Assembly (NCBI GenBank): GCA_036924285.1
Contig: JAYKYS010000006.1
Coordinates: forward strand, 29,114,001 to 29,178,000
Length of the DNA: 64,000 bases
Reading direction: 5' to 3'
Source of the DNA: Asterella californica
Taxonomy: Eukaryota > Streptophyta > Marchantiopsida > Marchantiales > Aytoniaceae
Part shown: in pieces, positions 1 to 11,939 of the stretch
Layout: each line of letters starts with the position of its first letter
How positions within the stretch are numbered: the first letter of the stretch is position 1
The notes under the pieces: generated by a model
Seen by the model: the letters and a program-made list of their open reading frames with translations, nothing else
The model's database searches: none
What the model was told of the DNA's origin: nothing
Made by a program: the position numbers and the translations under genes

Positions 1-305
1 GTGCCAATAGTTAGTTTCATTTTGAACTAACTTCGGTTGTAGTTGAATGTGTTGTGGGACTCTATCTTGCTAGAAGACAGGAACCGCAACCAGAAGCTGA
101 AAGAGATACATCAAGGAGAGTTGGAAGAAGCCGCTTCCCTGCTTCCCAAGAGCTTCTTGGAAGACTTGATCTTGGAAGATTGCAGTGAGTGCAACAAGAA
201 GCAGGAGAACAAGACGTTCTGAACTTGTGATCGGTTGTTCAGTCATTTGGTCTGCCGGATCTAATAGAAAAAGAAGAGGGACATCTCTTCTCAGTACTCT
301 GGTGG
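1..305 (+). other. Leader-like flank of a gypsy-type gag remnant
   Basis: This purine-rich stretch leads directly into the gag reading frame. It probably is the internal leader of the same element. I could not find an LTR end with TG..CA or a tRNA-complementary primer site, so the left border of the element lies outside the window or is lost. Confidence 0.3.
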
Positions 306-1286
306 ATGCCTCCGACCAGAGGAAGAAGCAGAAAACGCACGGGTAAAGATCCTGAGTGGGTAAATTCACCCCAGCGAACCGCTTCTAAAGAGCAGCGGAT
401 ATCCCTGAGACACCAAAGGAAAGAAGAAGAGCTCAGGAAGATCCGATCAATAGAGTTGGAAGAGCCTTCCATCTCGAGCATAATCTTTGGAGAAGACAGA
501 AGTCAACCGGGTGATCACGTGTATAAAGTAGATTTCGATACTGGTTACTCCGAAGACGTCTTCCCAAGTGCGGAAGAAGCTTCTCAAGGAGAAGGAAGAC
601 TGGAGGAGATTGTTCCAGACGTCTCGGAAGATAGCAGTGACAGCAGCTCTGACTCAGAAGACGACCTTCGTGATTCAGACAAGCCTGGACCTTCAAGAAG
701 ACCATCTCCACCACCTAGGCCTGAGGGAGGAAGAAGTTGGCAGTCGCACCAGCCGGCAGTCGACATGGCTTCCCACACTCGGCAGAAGTACCATCCGTAC
801 GATGATGATGCTGACGCGGACGACTTCATCACGATGTTCGAGACCATCTCTCGATCCAACAAGGAAGACTCTGATGCCGACAGACTCCGTGTATTTCCTA
901 GTTTGATCGTAGGGAAGGGGAGGAAATGGATGAGTAAAATGTTGGATGATGGGTTAGTAATGGCCGCTTGGGCAACTCTGAAGGCAGCTTTTCTGAAGAG
1001 GTTTAGAGGAGTGGGCTATGATCGGATGACCCTCATAGAACTTCAGAGGCTCGAACGGAAGAAGAAAGAGACACTGCGGGATTACACCGAGAGGTTTGAA
1101 GACCTCCTGGATCACATCCCTCAGAACCAAGGAAGACCCGGTTACGTGCTCAGCAAGCCGTGGACTGGTACTTGGGAGGATTGTCTCTTTCCTCTTCTTT
1201 TCCGGCTATTTCTTTCTCTCTTGCATCTGTGCACTTTGGTTGCAATTCTATATATACAGTACTTCCTTGAGAGCCGAAGGAAATAA
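306..1286 (+). pseudogene. Ty3/gypsy-like gag fragment, truncated
   Basis: This frame encodes 326 residues. Residues 100-125 are acidic and serine-rich, and 126-140 are proline-rich. Residues about 165-272 have the character of a Retrotrans_gag capsid domain: an acidic start (YHPYDDDADADDF), a KGRKWM segment, AAFLKRFRG, and LQRLERKKKETLRDYTERFE. In gypsy elements this domain is followed by a CCHC zinc knuckle and protease. Here neither follows. From about nucleotide 1135 the frame runs into pyrimidine-rich DNA with a TATATATA stretch that no longer looks coding, so the true gag similarity stops near residue 277. I read it as a deletion derivative whose 3' part is lost. No reverse transcriptase or integrase lies within reach downstream. 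The gag assignment is by family resemblance. Confidence 0.7.
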
Positions 1287-1907
1287 AATAAGAATCAATT
1301 TCTAAAACATAAGGCGAAACGCTTTTCAAACCGAACTGAACCAAACCAACATATATAGCTCGATTCCAATATCAGTTCGAAGCCGAACTCGGGTAGCTAA
1401 TTCAAATTCCGGTTTGTTAGCCGAGAGATAAAAGAACAAAAGCCCGCACCTTGGACCCCGAACTGCCGTGAAGTCCCAAGCAGCGGCCTCCGGCAGACGG
1501 AAAGTTCTAAGGCGTACCGTCGCCTTTTCGTACAAAAAATTGAATGATAACTTTTTTATGATAATAAAAAAAAACAAATAATAATAATAATAATGCAAAT
1601 GAAAAATAAATTCCGTTTGTTGAATTACATAATATGCATATTTCTGAGCTTTCTTAATATTGCGAGGGGAATTAATGGCTAAACAGTGTAGCATGGTTCA
1701 GGAAAAGGTCATGTTCCAAAGACATGAGCAAGTCGTCAACTGTACATATACATGCATAACACATGTGTAAATAATATGTCTTATTTGTCAACTGATATAC
1801 AAATGGATGTGGGAACAAAGACATGAACAAGTCCTCATCTGGACATCAAGGATTAATGTATCACTTGATGTACAACTAGAAGGCAGGAAGAGGGTCTTTT
1901 GATTATT
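1287..1907. other. Intergenic, no feature recognised
   Basis: The first part has moderate GC (about 1310-1530) and is followed by an A/T-rich run with short ATT repeats near 1575-1595. The minus frame across 1326-1694 is open but low-complexity at one end and resembles nothing I know. An ACATGAGCAAGTC / ACATGAACAAGTC pair around 1721 and 1823 is a weak direct repeat. Confidence 0.4.
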
Positions 1908-1947
1908 TTATTCCCTAACCTTTCCGGCCGGAAGGGTTAGGGAATAA
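1908..1947. repeat. 40 bp near-perfect palindrome (lone copy of the hairpin module)
   Basis: The arms 1908-1927 and 1928-1947 are inverted copies with one mismatch, meeting at CCGGCCGG with no loop. The word CTAACC(C/T)TT / AAGGGTTAG is shared with the palindromes at 2073, 4371, 5151, 12101, 12566 and 51222. Its left flank (AGGAAGAGGG) also matches the family, so this looks like a truncated family member next to a longer one. Confidence 0.75.
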
Positions 1948-2024
1948 ATTAATGTCTGGATTGAATTATAAGTTTTTGTTAGCAGGCTTTCTTTTTGTAT
2001 TGCGTGAATTCATTCAAGCTTGCA

Positions 2025-2390
2025 TGTTCACCTCTTCTATTTTTCGACTGAAGAGTGCTGCAAGATTAATTTTTATTATTTATTCTTCCGATAAGAAGGG
2101 TTAGATAATAAACAAAAATATTTATTTTAGTCGTAACCGATCGGACTTATACGGTTGGAAGTGCGTTGGCATTGATTTCATTTATCAGTTACCGGACTTA
2201 TACGGTTAGAAGTGTGTTCGCATTGCTTTCATTTATGAGGGTACGCGAACGTTTTTGTATGGCTAAGACTTAAATATTTTTATTGATTCTTAATATAAGT
2301 AATATAGAATTTTTGTGTAACACTTACATCTTTTCTGATAACAAATACCGAGCAAATGTTCCCCCAAAGATGATTGAGCATGCATATTTT
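2025..2390 (+). repeat. Double-hairpin repeat family, copy 1
   Basis: It starts with the family head (GTTCACCTCTTC), has the palindrome at 2073-2112 (right arm AAGAAGGGTTAGATAATAA, left arm partly decayed), and ends with the family tail: TAACACTTACAT, TTTCTGATAACAAAT, then GAGCAAATGTTCCCCC and GATTGAGCATGCATATTT. The same order recurs in the copies at 4318, 4901 (inverted), 12049 and 12521. It has no coding capacity, so it is either non-autonomous or a satellite-like unit. Confidence 0.65.
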
Positions 2391-2399
2391 GCTTGGTTG

Positions 2400-2640
2400 A
2401 TGGGTTGTGATTGGATCTGCCGCAACTCTAGGTTTGGTTTTCTTCAACAGTTAGAGACAAATATTTAGGTTATGTTTGGATAAGTCTGCGACTCCAGGTT
2501 TAGTTATCTTTCAACAGTTAGAGACAAATTTAGGTTATTCTGGATATGTCTGCAACTCCAGGTTTGGTTCGCTTTTAACAGTTAGAGACAAATTTAGGTT
2601 ATATTTGGATATGTCCTCAACTCCAGGTTTGGTTATCATT
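2400..2640 (+). repeat. Tandem repeat, ~65 bp unit, about four copies
   Basis: The word ACTCCAGGTTTGGTT recurs at about 2425, 2491, 2555 and 2620, spaced 64-66 bp, joined by ACAGTTAGAGACAAATTTAGG. A related single unit lies near 12230-12290 in another repeat copy, so this tandem expansion probably began within the double-hairpin family. Confidence 0.8.
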
Positions 2641-2754
2641 TTAAAATACTATTGAAAATAGTAAATCATTATTAATATAAATTTTTTAAATAGTAATTAA
2701 TTATTATTAAATAAAAATAAAAATATTACTATTAAAAATAGATAATTCTTAAAA

Positions 2755-3370
2755 TACTATTGAAAGTATATTGATTTACGCTTAAAACGTATATTCGTTT
2801 TTGCTTAAAATGTTACTTAAAGTATATTTAATTACACTTATAACTTATTTAATTATACCTATAATATTACAGAAAGTATATTTATTTATGCTTATTATGT
2901 TACTGAAAGTATATTTATTTATGCTTAGAACGTTACTTATAGTATATTTATGCTCGTAAAGTTACTGAAATATATTTATTTACACACTTATAATGTTACT
3001 GGAAATATATTGGTTTTCGCTTAGATCCTTACTAAGAACATATTTTCTACGCTTGTAAATTTACTGCTAATGTATTTATTTATGCTTAGAAAGTAATTGT
3101 TTGTATATTTATTTATGCTTATAACGTAATAAAAGTATATTTATTCCAATGTTACTTAAAGTTCATTTATTTATTTATACTTATAATATTTCTTAATATA
3201 TATTTATGCTTATAAAGATAATGAAATTTGAAAGTATATAATTTATACTTATAATGTTACTTAAAAGTATATTTCATTTACAAAGTTACTATAGGTATAT
3301 ATATTAACGTTTTAATGTTTACGGAAGTTTATATGTCTACGTTTGGAAAGTAATTGCAAGTGTAATATAA
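2755..3370 (+). repeat. AT-rich minisatellite, ~33-40 bp unit
   Basis: Imperfect tandem copies of a unit resembling GTTACTGAAAGTATATTT plus ATTTATGCTTATAAC run across the interval, roughly 15-18 copies with drift in length and sequence. It begins right after the 65 bp array and ends in ordinary AT-rich DNA. No coding signal. Confidence 0.75.
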
Positions 3371-4317
3371 AGCACAAGGTTTTCCTTTTCACACCATTAG
3401 TAGTATAAAAGATATCGTCCCCAAGAGAATTGGAGTCAAACTCTTATAACTTGCAATAAAATTGACCATAACTCTATCATGTAAGTCAAACTCACAATCC
3501 TCTCATTCAACGCAACCAAAACCCACAAAAAATACTGAGCATGCTTCTCTTTTTGTCATAGAGGCCTCCAAAGCTAATGAGTAACCTGACTTCACTCTGA
3601 AAATCCACTCAAAATTTTCCCAACGAAGAGCAGATGTTGACCTCCGGTACACTAGCTTCCAGACGTTAACCTCCAGTTGCTGACCTCCTAGCGTCGACTT
3701 CCACTCCCATGGTGAGGTCTATGCCAATATATACAATTCTTCACTACAACTCAACTCACTCTGAAAGAAGTGAGTTGAGTTGTAGGGAAGAATCTCAGAG
3801 GTTACTTCGTACATTTCAAAAAAACAGAAGAAATTGTAAATAATTTGGTTTTGGTTTGAAAACGAAGTGATATTTTACTTACAGCTTCACTCTTCTTCCT
3901 ACCACGAGTTCTCCATAGCCATGGTTTTGGTACCATATTGGACAACATTCACGCAGCATAAGATATGACAACGAATGGTAAATTGGATAACCAATATCTC
4001 ATACTTTACACTTGAGAAGCATTGATGATAAAAATTATCAACCAGTCATATTAGACTTTAGGAGTACTATATATTTCCATCCAAATTTAGATAATAAGCG
4101 CAAAAAATTAAAGACACCTCCATTCATCAACTCGACCAACCAAAAGTTCTCTAATTGATCTCTCTCCGTGAATAAATAATTCATTCTAGAAAGACATGGC
4201 ACATGAAGCAAAACCAATCGTGTACACGAATTTTCAATCTGTTCCAACACCAGTCTTCTTGTACACGTTCTTTCCCATTGCACTTGAAATGCATACTGTA
4301 ATGAGCAGTCGTGTATA
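3371..4317. other. Intergenic, contains one fold-back
   Basis: AT-rich. The only structure I can support is the inverted repeat at 3736-3793. A cluster of AGACCTCC/GACCTCC words around 3640-3700 is a weak local repetition. No gene recognised. Confidence 0.4.
3736..3793. repeat. Fold-back, 24 bp arms, 10 nt loop
   Basis: The left arm 3736-3759 and right arm 3770-3793 are inverted copies with one mismatch (core CTACAACTCAACTCAC / GTGAGTTGAGTTGTAG). The loop is TCTGAAAGAA. It would form a strong hairpin on either strand. It could be a small-RNA source, a short fold-back element, or the scar of a template switch. Confidence 0.8.
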
Positions 4318-4670
4318 TTTATTCACCTCTTACAAAGTTCAGAAGATGACAATATGCACCAGACGGTTTAATTTATTACTTAACTCTTTCATCGGGAAGG
4401 GTTATATAATAAATTAATCTGTTGATTATTTGATTATTTGAGCTGAGCAAGTTGTCTCAATTATATCCTCCAAAGCATATTTGGACCCCTGCACTTTATG
4501 GGTTAAGTATGGCTCCTTCCTCACCTGTTGGTCCAGCTCATATATATCAATTAGAGAATAGATTAGTTTATTTATCTACTTAAAATATAATTATTATTTA
4601 ATATATATATATTTTCTATATCATTAAGAGAGCAAAAGTTCCCCAGAAGTTTATCGAGCATGCGTATTTC
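4318..4670 (+). repeat. Double-hairpin repeat family, copy 2
   Basis: Head TTTATTCACCTCTTAC, then the palindrome with arms 4371-4390 and 4395-4414, then the mid-element word CACTTTATGGGTT, and the tail GAGCAAAAGTTCCCC followed by ATCGAGCATGCGTATTT. It lies about 230 bp from the inverted copy 3. Confidence 0.7.
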
Positions 4671-4878
4671 TCTCTATGTTCTTGTTATCTTGGAACATCA
4701 ACGCGATCGTTCTTATTTCTGATTACCTCTTTGTGTTTTCAGGAACAAGTAAGATTACCGCTAGGAATCAACAACTTTGTTATCGTTAATACTATATACA
4801 GATAGTACTAATGGACCATAGCTATCCGTATGGTTGGAAACGGAACAGTAGGAGGTGTCAAAGTTAAACATACAAGAT

Positions 4879-5268
4879 TTGTCTACAGATGACGTGAGAA
4901 TAAGCATGCTCAATCAACTTTCGTATTTTTATTCTCTTTAAGATATCAGAAATTATGTAAGTGTTATATAAATATTCTAGACTAAGTAAAAATTAAAATC
5001 AAAACATTATTTAAATGTTAATTATTACTTGTTCCAAGAACGCTGGAAACCTCCTTAGAAAACCCATAAGTGGAGTGTGGTACTTTGCGCTTGACAAGAA
5101 TAAGTGCGGGAGGGTGCTGCATTGAATTCATTAATATATAAATATATTGATTTATTACCTAACCCTTCTCGTAAGAAGGGTTAGATAATAAATTAGAGTC
5201 GCAGCCCTCTTCCATCTTCAGATGGAAAAGGTGAATAAACAACCTCTTGTCTACGGATGACGTGAGAA
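4879..5268 (-). repeat. Double-hairpin repeat family, copy 3 (inverted) with flanking 22 bp direct repeats
   Basis: Read on the minus strand it has the same order as copy 2. Two hairpins lie near the head: the arms CCATCTGAAGATGG around 5216-5230 and the palindrome at 5151-5192 with a CGTA loop. Then comes CACTTATGGGTTTTCT, ATAACACTTACATA, and the tail GTTGATTGAGCATGCTTAT. The body (4901-5246) is bracketed by TTGTCTACAGATGACGTGAG at 4879 and TTGTCTACGGATGACGTGAG at 5247. Over 22 bp the brackets differ at one base. They may be a target-site duplication, although 22 bp is too long for most DNA transposons. Confidence 0.7.
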
Positions 5269-8200
5269 AAGTCATAAAAACCAATCGTGCAACTTTGTCA
5301 ACTATTGCGGTTCACAAAGAACTGAGATTTGAAGTACACATAATAATTTTTTCATTAATTATTTGTTGTCTTTGACACTGGAAATTCATCAATTAATTTT
5401 TGTCTCTGACACTAGGAATTCATAGCTATTCACCTACCTACTGCCACGATTCACACGGTGGAAACGAACCAAAAGTAAATAAACAACACCGGCAGATGTA
5501 CTATGGAAATCATAACTCCACCTCGTGGGCAAAGAATCTCCTGGTGCAACATTACATGAAACACTATATAGAGTACACCACTGGAAATCTCCTCACCATG
5601 GCGAGCTGAAACGTTGGCCGTGGTAAGAGAAGTCAACCAGGTACAGACGGTATTCACATGGCAAGGAGTTTTCCGTCAAGTTTACATGCGACCATCACTG
5701 AAGATACATTTCCGTCATAACAACGACTAATGAAGAAGAGTCTTTGTTGTGAGGGTGAATGCAATTTAGGAGCGAGTTATCGATCGGACATACATCAGTG
5801 TTTATAAAACCTTGATCGTTTTTAAAGTATTCCTCGTCTTCGTTAGCATTTGGTGACTAAAGAGCAGATAAAACTCTCAGGTGACGTGTTCAAAGTCTTT
5901 CGAGATAAGGCCTTAGAGTGAAAATATTTAGGGTCAATCGTAACAAGTTCAAGGCAATTCTTCTCATTATCTTGATAAAATTGCCTCCCTGCTTTAGAAG
6001 ATCATCGATTTTGAGAACCTTGAAATACTACCAAAATTTAAAAAGAAAGTATTACTCATCAATACATCATATTTCTCTGATCAAAATTGCCGAAATATGC
6101 ATGCGAAGAAACAATTGACCAGGTTATTTAAGAAACATTTCCTCACTTTACTCATTTTTTGTTTTTGTCCCATTCTTTTTCTTAACAATTTGCATGTAAC
6201 ATGGAGTTCTCGCCCGAGAGGAAGAAAAGGACAAGCGACCGTGTCGGGAGCTCATTGATGTAGAGCATTGGTTGGCCGGAGATCTCGATATGCATGCTCG
6301 AGCTAGATATAAACTGCTCGGTACAAAATCTTTGACCGCTTTACAAACTGTACATGCTAGTCTACTTCCGAAGAATATTTCTGCTATAGAATAGTCCTGA
6401 TGAGTATGGATATGTTAAAAAAATTTATTAAAACAAATATAATAAAGAAAATATATGAAGTAAATATGAAATGTTACATCCACTTGTGAGTAAAGGAAAG
6501 AATCCATACTTAGAAGTGCTTGTAAATGCACTCCAGAAAATATATGACAGACAGCTTGACGAGTAAAATTTTAATTTTAATTGATTACTTAAATCTTCTT
6601 GATAAAATAAATAAATAAATAACAGATTAGCGACGGTGTACATTATCACTTGATCTCAGTTTAGTTCATGCATTAAAGTGTTCGTTTAATGTTAAAGAGA
6701 ACATATTTTTATTGAGAACATATGAGATGTCACCATGGAGTGATTTAGTTACAACTGAATATTATAGAACCTCCTCTAAATCCCTTCAAGAAATAATTAA
6801 ACTATACAGAGAACTGGTGGTTAATAATGTGACCGTGAGCTCTCTTGAGAAAGATAAATGATTTCTACCTAACTCCAACTCTTGATGTCAATCATGTTAA
6901 CCGACACAGTTCTCACTGTGCTAACTGAAGTGTTTGTAAAATAGAATTATTTTGATGTATAAAGACTAGCCTGTCACGTCATAAGACCGCAGTCTTCAGA
7001 CCAACCTTGCCAAGAATATCTAAAAGTGCCTTACTTGTCTACAGAATCTCCATTCGTGTTGAGTATAATTATCAATTTACATGGAAAACAAACGGTGTTG
7101 TGTGTTATCACTCCAAAAATGCTCATAGGAGCAAAAGTGAGCATTTTACACAACTTATAAACCTCCTCTCTCGTTGCATCAAGTGGTAGAGCTCGTTGTA
7201 TGCTTCACATGGATATTTACTATGTCATTTACTTCATTTGGATGCTTAATGAGGACATTATGAAGTTCAAAAATCAAGCTATGTGTTAGCTTTGCAGCAC
7301 TAATTGGATAATTGTGATCATCGGTACTATACTAAAGGTATAAGGGGTCTGCTTGATCATTATCCAAGTGAAGGTATGTACTACGATTAACATAAAAGAC
7401 AAGCTTAAAGAGTTAGCTTGTATCTATGATTCTCTTTGGATGTTTTGGAGGATCAAGAAGTCAAATGCATGTGCGTAAGATGTCATTGGGTTCAAATCCA
7501 TGTAGGCTACGCATTGGTGAAGACGGTTTGTGAAGAGGTGGATTGGATTGAGAGTTTTGAAAAAATTGAAATATAAGGAAGGAGAAAAAGAGTGCTTCAA
7601 TTTCCTACAAGCGATATTTGGACGTTTCAGATCATCTCAGAGTCCAAACTTGTTACCCTTGGATCCATTGGGATCAAAACTAGGAAATTGAAGACATTAA
7701 AAAGAGAGATTAATCCGCAAGGAGAGGTTTTCATCATTTTTTGTTCACATACGACTAAAGAAGCTTCATTTTTCACAATCAGTGAACCAATCTCTTTATT
7801 CTTGGTACCAACGTGATCATAAGAGAAGATTCTACATGGATATGATTGTTCTGTTGTGTGTGGTGAGTGAATTTGAGTCGTAGAGGATTGATTTATGTTA
7901 ATTTGTTCCTTTCTATGACCAAATATTTTATCATTCTTCACGAGAGAAATTCAAACAGTTTGTTTGGAATGTCGATGAGATTAAGATAGTCAGATCTACT
8001 TCTAGGAGAAGACAATCTCACATCAAGCGGTTTGTTTTGCTGGTGTACTTGTCTTGAAGCCATAAGGAGGAGGTTTTGAAGGTTCAGTCATTTACAATCA
8101 GAAACTGGAGACATCGTTGCTACTCGGAAGTTAGATCTGAAGGTTTTTGAAGAAAAGACCCTATCGATATCTGAAGACCGTTGAGATGAAAAGAGAAAGT

Positions 8201-9866
8201 CCATATATGTCTTCTTGAGTTTTTTCATCATGATTTTTGTTGTTTTGGATCTGCTAGAGTTCTAGTGTGATTTTGGCAGATAGCTTATATTACAGGTCTG
8301 TACATGGATGTGTTTGTATTAAGGTTTGAATCGTGTGGTATTGTTGCAAAGCTTTATGTCAAGAAAAAAATATTCTTTTTACTCTGAGCTAAACTACGGT
8401 AGTTTTGGTCTTAGATTTTGGTTCGAAGACTTGCTTCAAAAGGTTGGATGCAGATTCCAGCCCACTCAAGTTTGTTTTGCAATTTTGTGTTCATAGAGAA
8501 AAAGTGAGAGTGTATATAAAGTGAAGGTTGGTATATACTATATTTTGCGGGTGTTGTTCTCGTTGTTGTTTTCTCGCTCTTGTGCCTTTGTTCAACAAAC
8601 GATATTTTCACAACCAAGAACCTTGCGTTGTACTAGAAAACTTTCAAACCGAATATGATATGATATCGCAAGATCAGCTTGGAGTATAAAAGGACTATCA
8701 AGGACTCATAATTAAAGTTTTGGTTTAAAGAGGATGTCTAAATGTTGCTGAATTTTGCTTAAATCCTTGAGAGATTTTAGAACGATGACAGAATTGAGGT
8801 CAGACCATCACCATGATAGATTTGGACATGAGGTCAAAGAAGTGTATGCGAGCTCATACACTTTGCAAAGATTGTAAGGAGTTGGATCTGGTTGGGTGTG
8901 AAAAATGCACGGTGGATGAATTTTTATCTTATAAACTTTTAGTACATGTGAGATACCATCGGAAAGCTCTTGTCAAGAACCTACTAGATTTGACAGATTT
9001 TGAGTCAAGGAAACAATCTCAGCACTTGTCTGGAAAGAGGTAAAAAAACATTAGGCTGCTGCAACCTTGGTTGGAAGTGTATGTTTACAGTGTTTTGGGT
9101 GTCGTTGGATAGACATTTTCAGAGTTAAAAATGTAAGTTCAGAGAGTTGAGAGTTGGAATACTTATGAAAGAACCACAAAACTGCGGAAGTCTGTTTGTA
9201 AATCATAGTATATACTAGAACAACAACCATTTTTGATTTTGTGGATCCTTACATGGATCCCAATGTCTACATTGACGTTGTGTTGAGGTTAGTTTCTTCG
9301 AGTAATATCAACTAAGAGCAACAAAGATGATACCTTAAAACTGAATCAAAATTTTTGTAAAGTTAAAAAATACATCCACAAAAAGTTGTGAAAAGTGAAC
9401 GAATAAACTAGTAAGTTCAAAGACACCAAAATAAGGAGAAAGTGCAATTGTTAATGATTCAACTTGTTCATGTTCATATGTTATACTTTCTTCTAGAGAT
9501 GCATTCCTCATTTATTGCAGATGAAGAAACCTTGCAAAAATCATCCATAAGAGTATCCACCCTCATTCTTTTGAAGAAAATCGTTCAGAGATTACCGAGA
9601 CCTCCTCCTCACTTGCAATACAGTACGAGCCTTTGTATAGGAAGAAGTAGCTCCAGGATCCAAAAATAAGAAATTCATCAAGGCTTCTTGCATTGAGACC
9701 ATAGAAACTGTAAAAGAATATGTGGCAACAAGCTTTTCACAATAGTCCAAGTGCAGATTATTCGAAAAGAACATCTCATGGCTGAATCGCGTTCACAGTA
9801 TGTCGAAACATTCTAGAAATGCAGCCATCACTCAAAACAATCCTTGCAAGATCTCAAGAATGAATA
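5269..9866. other. Long AT-rich stretch without a recognisable gene
   Basis: The reading frames here are short and resemble nothing I know. The longest coding-like piece is at 8813-9043 on the plus strand, with cysteines in the pattern CKDC..GCEKC, but it lacks recognisable neighbours or splice context and I do not call it a gene. A GGTTCAAATCC word at about 7488 resembles a pol III B box, but no matching A box or tRNA fold surrounds it. Confidence 0.4.
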
Positions 9867-10010
9867 GTATCAACCAAGACTGCTATTGCACATACGTGTA
9901 AACACCATCAGGATGACAGTCCGTATCTAAATTCATCTAGCATGAATTTCTTATAGTATCAACCAAGACCGATACATCTACTTGTTTACATCATCAAGAT
10001 GAACATGCAT
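9867..10010 (+). repeat. Two-copy direct repeat, ~87 bp period
   Basis: The words ATAGTATCAACCAAGAC and CACCATCAGGATGA (in the second copy CATCATCAAGATGA) occur twice, about 87 bp apart. It is an isolated tandem duplication with drift. Confidence 0.6.
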
Positions 10011-11105
10011 AGCCAAAAATCACGAAAAATGAATGGAAACTTGTGCAAGCATTGAAAAAAAAGAAGTAAAAACGTGCATCGCTTGCAGAAACAACTAAGT
10101 ACCAAGATAGTGCTGAGAAAAATTATAAGAAGTGTCTTATAGGTCAGAGAGTCAAATATTATTATAAAACCATGTGTAGTAATAAAGGCAATAAAAATAA
10201 AAAGAGAAAATGTTAAATTTAAACTAAAACTGACTGAAAATTTATTTTAGAAAATCTTTATTATAAAACTAATTTTTTTGCTAAAATAGTTTCTAAAAAC
10301 AATTTGGACTGAACAGTCCAACTCATCATGGGTATAATAAGCATGACTCCAGGTTGTCATATTTGACTTGTGAATATCACTTAATATTAGTGTTTGTTTA
10401 CAATGCAATGTCATCTTTTAATCCATGCTTTTCTCATGAAATGTGTCGATATACGATATATTTAAAATAAGCAGAAATTTAAAAATTACTTTATTATTTA
10501 CTATATAAAGGAAGTAATCAAAACTGATAATTAGTGCTCTTTGAAGGAGATGATTCAGTCTCTAATATCTGTAATAACAATCTCAATAGATTAAATTCTG
10601 CTAAAACTAAAGTCTTTAAAAAGTTGCGAAACGTAGCAAATGACATATAAACCATATGTGCAGATCCCCTCGAGGCATGAACTGTAGAGCCGAGCAAGAG
10701 TAGAGAACGAACGAGAACCAAACGCACTCGTCCTTGCTCTAATTTTCCAACAAAAGAATTCCACGCATAGCACATCCACACTACCGGTAGAAGGAACAGC
10801 TTGTGGCAGCTCCCTACTCTCTTCTTAGGAAAAGATCGACACATCCACACTGAAGTGAACTCGCTCCTCCGTTTTATCTTCTTCAGAGAAGAGTAGAGAC
10901 CACAAGCGCCGAGTTCTTCTCTTCACAGAAAGGTCCACCTCCCACACACACACGGGAAAGGAGGCTTCGGCTCGAACGAGAAACTAAAAGGACAGACAAC
11001 GAAACTATATGTCTGTCCGTTGCACGAGCGAGAAAACATCCTGAAGCACATTTTGCAAAGAACTTTACTTCAAATTGAACAGGAAATTAGAATGATAGAC
11101 AGCGA
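10011..11105. other. Intergenic, no gene recognised
   Basis: AT-rich to about 10640, then a more GC-rich block (10640-11030) with CACACA runs and several GAGCGAGAA words. The minus frame at 10518-10850 is open for 110 residues but is not coding-like to my eye. Confidence 0.35.
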
Positions 11106-11107
11106 AT

Positions 11108-11390
11108 AAAATATGCATGCTCAACCACCTTTGGGGAACTTTTGCTCGGTGTTTGTTGTCGAGAAAGATATAAGTGTTATACAAAAGTTCTACAGAAAAT
11201 TTTAGTTTAAATTTAAATTTAAGTGTAATTATTAAATGATAGTCGTACGAGAATTGCCAAAAAGTCCAAACAGAACCCATAAGTGAAACGCAGACAAACG
11301 CCTCCAAAACTACAAGTGCGACCGCTTACTTACTGAAAAATTAATGTAATCAATATATTAACTTATTATATATATATATATATATATTGA
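11108..11390 (-). repeat. Double-hairpin repeat family, copy 4 (inverted, truncated) ending in a TA run
   Basis: On the minus strand the tail is clear (AAAAGTTCCCCAAAGG, GGTTGAGCATGCATATTTT), with the mid word CACTTATGGGTTCTG. Where the palindrome should be there is instead an alternating TA run at about 11367-11387. The palindromic head appears to have been lost or replaced by the microsatellite. Confidence 0.6.
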
Positions 11391-11939
11391 ATCTGTGGTC
11401 CTCTGTTGTCTACATCAGCAAGAGGACCAGAGCATCGTACAACTGTTCACAGACTATAACAAGAAAAAAGGAGTAAAACCATTTTCTGTACAACCAGGAA
11501 AATCTTCCGTAGAAAAAGTACTGGCTCGATTACTGAACGGGCTCCCGATATCGTGACAGAACTTGGAGATTTAAGACAGAAGCACAGCTGCCCAAAAAGA
11601 AATCTACAAGCTCTGATGGAAGCCGCACTGACCTCTACATGTCATGTAACCCTAAAGATTCGTGACCCCCCACGAAGCGAAACGACAGTTCTTTATAATA
11701 GTAGCAGCAAAAGGGAGAGATGTGACTACTGGGATTAATACTCTGGATTGACGGGCTCGCTGCGAGTGTTACACGACAAATTCGTCAAGAGATGTGGCTG
11801 CACATATGTCAGATCTTCCCAGTGCATGCAGACCTACTTCTCCTTCTACGTCCTGTGCATCATACGTCTTCCTTGCATATTCCTGCATATTGTTGAGTCG
11901 GACTCTTCCTGCAACTGTAGGTCTAACTAACATAAAAGA
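11391..11939. other. Intergenic, no feature recognised
   Basis: Moderate GC. A short inverted pair GTCCTCT(TG)/AGAGGAC lies near 11399-11427. No coding region, RNA gene or repeat that I can assign. Confidence 0.35.

Noticed and set aside
1135..1286. C-terminal 50 residues of the gypsy gag frame as a transmembrane Env-like part
   Set aside because: The hydrophobic run comes from a pyrimidine-rich, TATA-containing stretch that looks non-coding, joined to gag by a deletion.
7488..7498. tRNA gene at a GGTTCAAATCC word
   Set aside because: No A box at the right distance and no cloverleaf can be drawn.
8813..9043. Cysteine-rich plus-strand frame as a zinc-finger gene
   Set aside because: The cysteines do not form a known finger pattern and there is no continuing exon on either side.
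11367..11387. TA run as a promoter or regulatory element
   Set aside because: A plain alternating TA microsatellite inside a truncated repeat copy, with no gene in reach.
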